61,076 nucleotides of DNA, from the NCBI GenBank assembly GCA_964610885.1, contig CAZSWR010000007.1:1-61076 (forward strand), written 5' to 3'. Positions 35,048 through 42,545 of this stretch are shown piece by piece. This DNA is from CAZSWR01 sp964610885 (lineage in GTDB: Bacteria > Bacteroidota > Ignavibacteria > Kapaibacteriales > UBA2268). The translations under genes and the position numbers were made by a program. The notes beneath the pieces are model-generated. The model was not told the DNA's origin and made no database searches. It saw only the letters and a program-made list of their open reading frames with translations. How positions within the stretch are numbered: position 1 is the first letter of the stretch; every line of letters begins with the position of its first letter.

Positions 35048-36445
35048 CTATCTATCGATCAGCGCTGCCTGGACTTCGGCCTCGGCGGCCACTTGCCCGT
35101 TCACGGATGCTGTGCCCTTGAAGGCATAGATATTCATTTTTTTATTGATCAATTTCATTTCCATCACCATCTGGTCTCCGGGGACGACCGGACGGCGGAA
35201 TTTCACGTTCTTTATCGATTGGAACAAAGCCAATTTCTTCGATACATCTTCGATGCCCTGAAGCATCAGCAGACAGCCTGTTTGGGCCAATGCTTCGAGG
35301 ATGAGCACGCCGGGCATAATCGGATTCTCGGGGAAATGGCCGGTGAATTGGGGTTCGTTGGCTGTAATATTTTTAATACCAACGATGCGGTTCTCCTCGA
35401 AATCGAGTTCGACGACGCGGTCGATAAGCAAGAACGGATAGCGGTGGGGCAGGATTTTCATCAAATCGTTGATGCCCAACACTGCGTTACCGGTTTTATT
35501 TTTTTGATATTTCTGAAGAGGTTTTTTCTTCAGGTAGAGGGCGCGAATTTTCTTCGCAAACTCGAAATTGCTGGCGTGGCCGGGGCGCGCTGCAAGGATT
35601 TGTGCCTTGACGGATACGCCGGCAAGCGCCAAATCGCCGATCATGTCGAGCAGTTTGTGGCGGGCGGGCTCGTTCGGGTAACGAAGTTCGGCATTGTTCA
35701 AACGGCCGTTCGTACCGAGGATCGGGGTTTGTTTCATATCGAAAATCTTGCCCATGTCTTCGAGTTCGCCGTCTTCGACGTCTTTGTCCACGATCACGAT
35801 GGCCGTGTCCAGGTTACCGCCCTTGATCAGGCCTTGCTTGCGGAGGTATTCCACTTCGGTGAGGAAGCAGAACGTGCGGGCCGAAGCGAATTCGGACGTG
35901 AATTCTGTATCCAAATTGAAGAGTCCGGTGTGCTGGCTGCCGAGAGCCGGGTTGTTGTAATCAATCAAAACTGTGATGCGGTAGTCATCGGTCGGAAGTG
36001 CGACGATTTCAACACCCTTTTCGGGATTGGCGAAGCGCACTGTTTCGTCGATAACGAAGTACTCGCGCTCGGCTTCCAATTCCTCGAATCCTGCTTCTGT
36101 CAGCACTTTGACGTATGGCATGGATGAACCATCGCCCACCGGAGGTTCGATGCCCGAAAGCTCGATACGGCAGTTGTCGATGCGCAGGCCGGCCAGAGCA
36201 GCAAGCACGTGTTCGACGGTGTGGACGCGGACATCCCCGATTCCGAGTGTAGTCCCGCGGGAGAGATCAACAACATAATCAACCAAAGCAGGGATTTCGA
36301 CTTGCTCCGGGAGGTCAGTGCGAATGAACCTGTAACCATAATCGGCCGGTGCCGGGCAAAAAGTTATTTTTGAAGCCTCGCCTGTATGCAGCCCGATTCC
36401 CTCGAATGATACTGCACTCTTTAAAGTTCTTTGTTTTTCAGCCAT
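35048..36445 (-). CDS. lpxC/fabZ: Bifunctional LpxC deacetylase / FabZ dehydratase fusion
   Basis: One protein of 465 aa carries two lipid-envelope enzymes. Residues about 1-305 are UDP-3-O-acyl-GlcNAc deacetylase: SFEGIGLHTGE, VHTVEHVLAAL (zinc His), PVGDGSS, and NEPARHKLLDMIGDLALAG with the second zinc His and Asp, then GHASN with the general-base His. Residues about 325-465 are 3-hydroxyacyl-ACP dehydratase: LMKILPHRYPFLLIDRV and GHFPENPIMPGVLILEALAQ, with catalytic H370 and the Glu of LEAL. The fusion is a known hallmark of Bacteroidota and Chlorobi. It makes the committed lipid A step and fatty acid elongation share one chain. lpxA follows. Confidence 0.97.
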   Translation of the reverse strand: MAEKQRTLKSAVSFEGIGLHTGEASKITFCPAPADYGYRFIRTDLPEQVEIPALVDYVVDLSRGTTLGIGDVRVHTVEHVLAALAGLRIDNCRIELSGIEPPVGDGSSMPYVKVLTEAGFEELEAEREYFVIDETVRFANPEKGVEIVALPTDDYRITVLIDYNNPALGSQHTGLFNLDTEFTSEFASARTFCFLTEVEYLRKQGLIKGGNLDTAIVIVDKDVEDGELEDMGKIFDMKQTPILGTNGRLNNAELRYPNEPARHKLLDMIGDLALAGVSVKAQILAARPGHASNFEFAKKIRALYLKKKPLQKYQKNKTGNAVLGINDLMKILPHRYPFLLIDRVVELDFEENRIVGIKNITANEPQFTGHFPENPIMPGVLILEALAQTGCLLMLQGIEDVSKKLALFQSIKNVKFRRPVVPGDQMVMEMKLINKKMNIYAFKGTASVNGQVAAEAEVQAALIDR

Positions 36446-36757
36446 GTGTAATGTATATATTTATTAATAATGCTCGTAATGTAAATTTACAAATCTTACA
36501 AAATTAAGAAAAATTCAGAAAACAACAAAATATTAGAAGCCACAAGCGGCCAATCGATAGTCTTAAAATTTTTCGTATATGCCCCAAAATCCTTTGCAGA
36601 TGTGTATTTTCTTTGAAAATCAGCACTTAATGATAATAATAAAAAAGGGGCTGCTACGCCAAAAAGTATTTTATTTTTTCTTGACAAGATTTATTGCAAC
36701 TTTTTCCCTGTTTGTGGTGTTAATATGATAGATGGAATTGCGAATAGCCGCAAGAGA

Positions 36758-36763
36758 AAGGAG
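36758..36763 (+). promoter_or_regulatory. Strong Shine-Dalgarno AAGGAG for the ABC ATPase
   Basis: AAGGAG lies seven bases before ATG 36771 and decides this start against an ATG at 36732, which has no such site. The 325-base gap upstream (36446-36770) is AT-rich and shows no convincing gene. Confidence 0.7.
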
Positions 36764-36770
36764 AGAAGAA

Positions 36771-37418
36771 ATGACATTTAAATTGAAAGCAGAAAACTTG
36801 GGCAAGGCCTACTACTCGCGGAAATATATCTTTTCAGGATTCAATTTCGAGCTTGCCCCCTCCGAAGTTGTCGCCCTGATCGGGAAAAACGGTTCAGGGA
36901 AAACTACTCTCCTGAAGACATTAGCCGGACTGCTGCACCCAACCGCCGGGCGCGTGCTTTTCCTCGTCGATGGCAAACCGGTCAATGATGATATGCTACA
37001 CTCATACTTCGGATTCGTTGCCCCATACTTGCAGCTCTACGAAGAATTCACGCCAGACGAACTGATTCGCCTCTATTCGATGATGAGAACCAAAAAAGTA
37101 TCGATGCCGCGTGCGAACCAATTGCTCGAATTGTTTGGCTTGGCAGATTTTCGGAACGAACCAATCCGCAATTTCTCGTCGGGCATGAAGCAAAGAATGA
37201 AATTTGTCCTCTGCTTCGCCAGCGAATCCGACGTGATTTTCCTCGACGAACCCTTCAGCAACCTCGACTCCGAAGGTATCGAATTGGTCAAATCGTGCAT
37301 TGCCGACCTGGTCAGCGAAAGAAAAGTTTCCATCGTGATCGCAACAAACGACGAACGCGAAATGCAACTCTGCCGCCGCTGGGTGGACCTGAAATCGCTG
37401 GGCTGCCAAAACAATTAA
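36771..37418 (+). CDS. ABC transporter ATP-binding protein (CcmA-like)
   Basis: This is a stand-alone ATPase subunit of 215 aa. The Walker A motif is LIGKNGSGKTTLLKTLAG, the signature FSSGMKQRMKF, and Walker B VIFLDEPFSNLD. The short length and general layout resemble CcmA, the heme-exporter ATPase of cytochrome c maturation, but no ccmB or ccmC follows, so the permease partner is unknown. The H-loop His is not seen: IVIATNDEREM occupies the place of the usual TH, with Asn in the His position, a feature also found in CcmA-like proteins of this group. The next gene, 118 bases on, is a complete ABC exporter that does not need it. Confidence 0.85.
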   Translation: MTFKLKAENLGKAYYSRKYIFSGFNFELAPSEVVALIGKNGSGKTTLLKTLAGLLHPTAGRVLFLVDGKPVNDDMLHSYFGFVAPYLQLYEEFTPDELIRLYSMMRTKKVSMPRANQLLELFGLADFRNEPIRNFSSGMKQRMKFVLCFASESDVIFLDEPFSNLDSEGIELVKSCIADLVSERKVSIVIATNDEREMQLCRRWVDLKSLGCQNN

Positions 37419-37536
37419 AACGCTTCACTTTGCTTGCCTGAAACATTTTGCTTATTTTTAATGTATTCCTGAAAACGAAAAACCTCGCTGAGGCGTTTTC
37501 ACTATTTGAATTTCTAAAAACGGTTTGTGCAAGGCA

Positions 37537-39321
37537 ATGCAAAAAATAGACGAATCCACGAACAAAGAAAAAAAACTATTCAAATCCATCGACTTCCGGA
37601 TGGTGCGCCGCTTGTTGGTTTTCCTGAAGCCATACCGCAAATTCGTATTTCTGGGGCTGCTGCTGGCCATTGTCAATTCGCTACTGTCGCCCGTCAGGCC
37701 GTACCTATCGAAAATCGCAATCGACGACTATATCGCCGCCGGGGACTCCCACGGGTTACTAATCATGTCAGCAGCGATCTTCGGCGTGCTGGCGCTGAAC
37801 GGCTTTCTGATGTTCGCCATGACGTACATGATGCAGTGGGTGGGCCAGAAAGTGCTTCTTGACATTCGATTGCGCCTTTTTGAGCATATTCAGTCCAGGT
37901 CCTTTTCGTTCTACGACAAGAATCCGGTCGGCCGCTTGGTTACTCGCGTTACGAACGACGTCGAGGCACTCAACGAGCTGTTTTCGTCTGGCTTGGTGAT
38001 GGTGCTTGCCGATATTCTGCTCCTGCTGTGGATCGTCGGATTCATGTTCTTCATTTCGCCCGAATTGTCCCTTTTCGTGCTGGCAGCTCTGCCGTTCCTA
38101 ATAGTGGCGACAATTATTTTCAAACGCAAAGTGCGGGACACTTTCCGGGACGTCCGCGCCAAATTGGCCCAGATGAATTCGTTCCTCAACGAGTTCCTGT
38201 CCGGTATTTCAGCCGTCAAACTCTTTACGGCCGAACGTCCGCAAAGGGCCGCTTTCGGCGAAATCAACAGCGATTACCGCGGGCTGATGGTCAAGACTGT
38301 ATTCTACCACGCAGTGTTCTATCCGGTCGTGGAGCTGATCAGCACGGCCGTTATCGCGATAATTCTTTGGTTCGCCGGCGTGAACATAATCTACGGCGCG
38401 CTGAGCGTGGGCACGCTGATCGCCTTCCTCCAATACGCCGAAATGTTCTTCCGTCCCGTGCGCGACCTCACCGAAAAATACACCACATTGCAGAGCGCAA
38501 TGGCTTCGTCCGAAAGGATCTTCGGGCTTCTGGACGACGACGCAGCCGTTCGCGACGCAGACGGCGCCCGGCCCATCGATTCGTTCGACAATGAAATTGA
38601 ATTCCGCAACGTATCGTTCAGCTACGACGGCGAAAAGCAAGTGCTGAAGGACGTTTCCTTCTCGGTGAACAAGGGCGAAACCGTGGCAATCGTCGGAGCC
38701 ACCGGCGCCGGCAAAACCTCCATCATCAGCCTCTTGTCGCGGTTCTACGAGAAAAATAGTGGCGAAATACTCATCGACGGCCGCCGCATCGAAGACATAA
38801 CTCAGAAAAGCCTTCGGGACAAAATGGCAATCGTCATGCAGGATGTGTTCCTCTTCTCGCGTTCCGTTGCCGAAAACGTCTCGCTGGGCAAGCCGGCAAT
38901 CACCGAAGAAATGGTGGAGGACGCCGCCCGCGCGCTCGGGGCCGAAGGTTTCATCCGCGCGCTGCCCGACGGATTCCAGACGAAAATGAACGAACGCGGC
39001 ACCATGCTTTCGGCCGGCCAGAGGCAATTGCTCTCCTTCTGCCGCGCCTATGCGTCGTCCCCAGACATACTGATACTCGACGAAGCCACCTCGAACATCG
39101 ATACGGCCACAGAACAATTAATCGAACAATCGCTCGAGAAACTGCTCGAGGGCAAAACCTCGATCGTCATCGCCCATCGCCTCTCGACCATCAAACGGGC
39201 GGACAGGATCGTGGTGCTGCACCACGGCCAAGTCAAAGAAATCGGGACCCACTCCGAGCTGATCGCCCGCGACGGCGTCTATGCCCGTCTCTACCGCCTG
39301 CAATACGCTCAATCGGCGTGA
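37537..39321 (+). CDS. ABC exporter, MsbA/lipid-flippase type (fused membrane and ATPase)
   Basis: This half-transporter of 594 aa should form a homodimer that exports lipids or other hydrophobic compounds. Residues about 30-320 are the six-helix exporter domain (FVFLGLLLAIVNSLLSPVRP, MFAMTYMMQWVGQKVLLDIR, then FFDKNPVGRLVTR-like YDKNPVGRLVTRVTND). The ATPase follows: Walker A GATGAGKTSI, Q-loop, signature LSAGQRQLL, Walker B ILILDEATSNID and H-loop IVIAHRLST. ATG at 37537 gives MQKIDEST; a TTG four codons earlier is less likely. The nearness of lpxA/lpxC suggests lipid A-core export, but other substrates are possible. Confidence 0.9.
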   Translation: MQKIDESTNKEKKLFKSIDFRMVRRLLVFLKPYRKFVFLGLLLAIVNSLLSPVRPYLSKIAIDDYIAAGDSHGLLIMSAAIFGVLALNGFLMFAMTYMMQWVGQKVLLDIRLRLFEHIQSRSFSFYDKNPVGRLVTRVTNDVEALNELFSSGLVMVLADILLLLWIVGFMFFISPELSLFVLAALPFLIVATIIFKRKVRDTFRDVRAKLAQMNSFLNEFLSGISAVKLFTAERPQRAAFGEINSDYRGLMVKTVFYHAVFYPVVELISTAVIAIILWFAGVNIIYGALSVGTLIAFLQYAEMFFRPVRDLTEKYTTLQSAMASSERIFGLLDDDAAVRDADGARPIDSFDNEIEFRNVSFSYDGEKQVLKDVSFSVNKGETVAIVGATGAGKTSIISLLSRFYEKNSGEILIDGRRIEDITQKSLRDKMAIVMQDVFLFSRSVAENVSLGKPAITEEMVEDAARALGAEGFIRALPDGFQTKMNERGTMLSAGQRQLLSFCRAYASSPDILILDEATSNIDTATEQLIEQSLEKLLEGKTSIVIAHRLSTIKRADRIVVLHHGQVKEIGTHSELIARDGVYARLYRLQYAQSA

Positions 39322-39426
39322 TAGTGCATAAACCTTCTACCATAATTTTACCGCTACGCGGTATCTCGCCCGTGCATAAAATTTCTGGCAGGCTCCAAGG
39401 CAAGCACCGAAGGAGCGATATATGAA

Positions 39427-39505
39427 TATTCCACGCCTTCAGCGTTCGTATCGCGGAAGCAACACGCACCTGCTATTAAGATACCACGCCTTCGGCGTTC
39501 GCTAC
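39427..39505. repeat. Repeat H, copy 2
   Basis: TTCCACGCCTTCAGCGTTCG and CCACGCCTTCGGCGTTCG are joined by TGCTATTAAGATA. It is the best preserved of three copies and matches 47542-47618 in inverted form, including the AGGAGCGATATA flank. Confidence 0.75.
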
Positions 39506-39544
39506 TGTATAAAAGAATCATTACATTGAATAGCAAGGAAAGAG

Positions 39545-39568
39545 GGTTCTATAGCGCTTTCTGTGGGT
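39545..39568 (+). repeat. Solitary copy of shared element end motif
   Basis: GGTTCTATAGCGCTTTCTGT followed by GGGT. No clear partner end was found nearby. It is in the 592-base gap between 39322 and 39913, which holds repeats but no gene. Confidence 0.55.
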
Positions 39569-39606
39569 TGTTGCCCGCACTCATTTTACGATTAATGACT
39601 TCATTA

Positions 39607-39682
39607 AATATCGTGTAGCGATTATATAATGGTAGCTTTCGAAGCTGTAGAGATCTTGTTATCCCGTAGGGATTAAATTATT
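39607..39682. repeat. 76-base repeat J, copy 3 (diverged)
   Basis: AATATCGTGTAGCGATTATA at the start and GTTATCCCGTAGGGATTAAA near the end show it to be repeat J, about four-fifths identical to the two identical copies at 33171 and 33861. Confidence 0.7.
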
Positions 39683-39770
39683 ATTTCTATTTATAAAATT
39701 TTCATATTATTCCCTCGAGCAAGCGGGAATCTCTTCTTGTTCCAATTGGTTACTTCGGAAGTCTCAAGTC

Positions 39771-39791
39771 GGGCGGGTTTGGAACCCGCCC
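39771..39791. repeat. Palindrome I, copy 4
   Basis: GGGCGGGTTTGGAACCCGCC plus C, exactly as at 33631-33651, followed by the same CCTACA. Confidence 0.75.
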
Positions 39792-39913
39792 CTACACAAT
39801 TTCATATGTATAAAGTTGAAAGGAACAAGTTGCAAGCAGAAGATTGTACTCTTCTAAGTTGATTTGACTTGCTACTTTTACCTTTTCCCTTGCAACTATT
39901 TTCATCACATTAG

Positions 39914-41683
39914 CTAATCGACGAACGGGTTGTCTTGGTCGATTGGGACGAAGCCCTCTTCGTCGCCGATTTGGATTTCGGCTTCGGCTTCGTCTTCGAA
40001 TCGGAAGTTGCGGATTGTGGCTTCAATTTCCTGTTTCATTTGGGCGAGGGTCGTGTCCGCCGAGTAAACAAATCGAGCGGATTCGCGCAGCCGGTAGGTC
40101 CACGACGTGATGATCTTCAGCTCGTTAATCTCTTCTGGCGAAAACTTGTGTAGCTTCTGGGGCGGCTCGCCGAATATTTCATCAACTTCCCGGAGTATCT
40201 CGCCGAGGTCGGCCTTCCTGCCGATGGTCGCCTGCCAGCGGAGGCTGCCCGAACGGACATAGAACAGCTGCAAGGTCCGGTAGCGGACGGATGCAGGGAT
40301 AATCATTATGTAATTGGCTTCGTTGACGGAGGCGGATCCGCTGATTCGGCGGTCGAGCAGTCGCGAAAGCTCCGCGATTTGTGCTTTAATTAGCGCTGCC
40401 TTTTCGAATTCCAAGTTTTCCGAATGCTCCAACATCTTTTTCCTGAGTATGGCAACCGCTCCGTCGGAATATCCGCTCAGGTGGCGGCGCACCTTTTCAA
40501 TCTCTTCGATGTATTTTTTCGTGGCTTCCGCGTCCGAGCATGGCGCAAAGCAGCCCTCGATGTGGCTGTAGAAGCATGGTTTATGGTCGGCGGCGAACTT
40601 CCTCGGGCCGTCGCATTTCCTGATGCGGAATTGTTTTTTGATTGTTTCCACAAGTTGTTCGGTCAGGCGTCGGCTTTTGAATGGGCCGTAGTATTCGGCG
40701 CCGTCGTCCTCGATGCTGGAGCACACTTCGATCCTTGGCAGTTCCTCGTTGGTAATTCGGACGAATGGATACTCGTGGAAGGCCTTTTCCATCACGTTCA
40801 CCGGCGGCTGAAGCCTTTTGATTTCCCGCGATTCCATAAGCAGCGCGGCAAGCTCGGTTTCGGTGCATTCCCAGCGGATATTGTGGACACGCTTGACCAT
40901 CGCTGCAATTTTCTTCGAGAGCACTGCTTCCACGCTGAAATACGATTTGACGCGCTCCTTGAGCGATTTTGCTTTCCCGACGTACATCAGCTTGTCGTCC
41001 GCATCGGAGAAATAATACACACCCGGCTCGTCCGGCAGAGTCTCCAGAATCGGCTCCACCCTAGCCCAAGTCTTCTCGGGCGGCTTGAATTGGCGGGCTG
41101 TTTTGTTTTGGAATACGAGCAATTCGTCGAGTGTCGTGATGTCGTGCTCGGATTCCAAGATGCCGAGCAGCTCGACCAAAATCAGTGCCGTGGCGTGAGC
41201 ATCGCCCAGCGCGCGGTGGCGGTCTTTGATTTTGATACCGAAATATTCGCTAAGCGCGCCGAGGTTCTTTTTTTGCGCTTTTGTGATTAGCCTGCGGGCC
41301 AATTTGAGAGTGCATAGTTTCGGGACGGTGATGGCTTCGAGTTTGAAATTTTTGAAGGATTGGTTTACGAATTGCCAATCGAAAGAGGCATTGTGGGCCA
41401 CGAATACGGCGCCCTCGCGATTGAACAGCTTCCGGGCCTGGGGCAGTATGTCCTCGGGTTCGGGCGCGTTGAAGGCCATTTTGTACGTGATGCCGGTCAT
41501 CGAAATGATGTATGGCGGGATGTATTGGTGCGGGTTGATCAACGAAGAATATTCATCGGTGATTTCGCCGCCTATAGTGGTAACGGCAGCAAAATCCATG
41601 ATTCTGTTTCTTATTCCGTCCGGCCCCGTCGTCTCTACGTCAACTACGATAAAAGGTACATCCCAAAATGAACTGTCGGCCAA
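39914..41683 (-). CDS. DEDD exonuclease fused to UvrC-like GIY-YIG nuclease
   Basis: A two-nuclease protein for DNA repair or end processing. Residues about 8-170 are a DnaQ-like 3'-5' exonuclease: FIVVDVETTG (Exo I), VAHNASFDWQFV (Exo II), and HRALGDAHATALIL (Exo III). Residues about 215-300 are a GIY-YIG domain (LPDEPGVYYFSDADDKLMYVGKAKSLKERVKSYF), as in the N-terminal half of UvrC or Cho. The C-terminal part holds a UvrC-like Cys cluster (CFYSHIEGCFAPC) and a UVR-like helix pair (LEFEKAALIKAQIAEL). The UvrC RNase H-like second nuclease is missing. This fusion is known in several phyla. Translation appears to start at TTG 41683; the frame stays open upstream without ATG, so a rare start cannot be excluded. 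Confidence 0.88.
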   Translation of the reverse strand: MADSSFWDVPFIVVDVETTGPDGIRNRIMDFAAVTTIGGEITDEYSSLINPHQYIPPYIISMTGITYKMAFNAPEPEDILPQARKLFNREGAVFVAHNASFDWQFVNQSFKNFKLEAITVPKLCTLKLARRLITKAQKKNLGALSEYFGIKIKDRHRALGDAHATALILVELLGILESEHDITTLDELLVFQNKTARQFKPPEKTWARVEPILETLPDEPGVYYFSDADDKLMYVGKAKSLKERVKSYFSVEAVLSKKIAAMVKRVHNIRWECTETELAALLMESREIKRLQPPVNVMEKAFHEYPFVRITNEELPRIEVCSSIEDDGAEYYGPFKSRRLTEQLVETIKKQFRIRKCDGPRKFAADHKPCFYSHIEGCFAPCSDAEATKKYIEEIEKVRRHLSGYSDGAVAILRKKMLEHSENLEFEKAALIKAQIAELSRLLDRRISGSASVNEANYIMIIPASVRYRTLQLFYVRSGSLRWQATIGRKADLGEILREVDEIFGEPPQKLHKFSPEEINELKIITSWTYRLRESARFVYSADTTLAQMKQEIEATIRNFRFEDEAEAEIQIGDEEGFVPIDQDNPFVD

Positions 41684-41863
41684 TGTCCGCTCCCAAAGTT
41701 TTCTCTCAAATTCAATCGAAATTCCCGCGTAATTGCGAAAATCGCGAATTCTAATATAAAGCTAAATTACTGAATTTGAAAATATATTTGCGCACATCCA
41801 GGAAATTGTTCTCATAATGCGCCGATATTGCAACCGATTACGAATCCGCCGCCGCGCAAACAA

Positions 41864-41893
41864 AAAAGCCCGGCTACGAATAACCGAGCTTCG
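41864..41893 (-). terminator. Intrinsic terminator of the HmuY/TonB operon
   Basis: On the minus strand AAGCTCGGTTA pairs with TAGCCGGGCTT around a four-base loop, followed by TTTTTTG, 20 bases after the stop. Confidence 0.8.
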
Positions 41894-41912
41894 ATGAAAA
41901 TCGAAAACTGTA

Positions 41913-42515
41913 TTATTCGAACTTGCCGGTTGTGTCAGAAATCTGGTATTCGAACGAAAAGTATCTGCCCTTGTCTGTTACTGGGTTGGGCGTCGAAGGA
42001 TGGCCCTTGTAGTAGTTAATAATGCGCATCTTCGCATATTTGCCGTTGGCCAGTTTGAAAACGAAAATTTTTCCGGCAATCGGAGAAATCAAATGCGATT
42101 GGTCGTATGTGTACCAACCATTGCCTGATCCACCGGGAATGGCCGTAAACTCAAGTGTAGAATCGGGAATGTAGCCATACGCTGGCGCTTGTTTCACGTC
42201 CGAGAAGCTGGTTTGGGTGAGTGTAGAAACCTCGACATTGCCCGGTCCGCGAACGCCGCTATTTAGAATAATCGTTGTTTTCTGGAATCCAATGTCCCAT
42301 TTTGTCGAAGCCGAGTCGGCAATTGCAACCTTTGCTTTATTCTCGAAACTAAACAAAGCGAAGTGCGTGCCATTTTCGAGTGTATCGGCGCTGAAGTCAT
42401 ATACCCTTTTTATTGAGCCTTCAGGCTCGGTCGTATTGTCGTCGTCGGATTTGCACGACACCAAGGCAAAGGTCGAAGCCGCCAAGAGCAGCATGGAGAG
42501 AAGTATTTTTTTCAT
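41913..42515 (-). CDS. HmuY-like lipoprotein
   Basis: A 200-aa outer-membrane or surface lipoprotein of the HmuY family, whose best known members bind heme outside the cell and hand it to a TonB receptor. The signal MKKILLSMLLLAASTFALVSC gives a lipobox with Cys 21, followed by an acidic tether KSDDDNTTEPE; such acidic runs after the Cys are known surface-export signals in Bacteroidota lipoproteins. The body has the family's all-beta pattern, including STKWDIGFQKTTIILNSG and KIFVFKLANGKYAKMRIINYY. Heme ligands cannot be assigned. It is the last gene of a four-gene operon, 30 bases after the TonB receptor. Confidence 0.85.
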   Translation of the reverse strand: MKKILLSMLLLAASTFALVSCKSDDDNTTEPEGSIKRVYDFSADTLENGTHFALFSFENKAKVAIADSASTKWDIGFQKTTIILNSGVRGPGNVEVSTLTQTSFSDVKQAPAYGYIPDSTLEFTAIPGGSGNGWYTYDQSHLISPIAGKIFVFKLANGKYAKMRIINYYKGHPSTPNPVTDKGRYFSFEYQISDTTGKFE

Positions 42516-42545
42516 TATTGATCCATTTATTTATTAAAAAAACAG

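Noticed and set aside
34913..36127. 404-codon plus-strand frame opposite lpxC/fabZ
   Set aside because: Antisense shadow of a fully supported gene.
36496..36687. 63-codon minus-strand frame with a hydrophobic start
   Set aside because: It begins with TTG, has no ribosome site, and lies in the AT-rich promoter region between two divergent genes. It does not resemble any small membrane protein I know.
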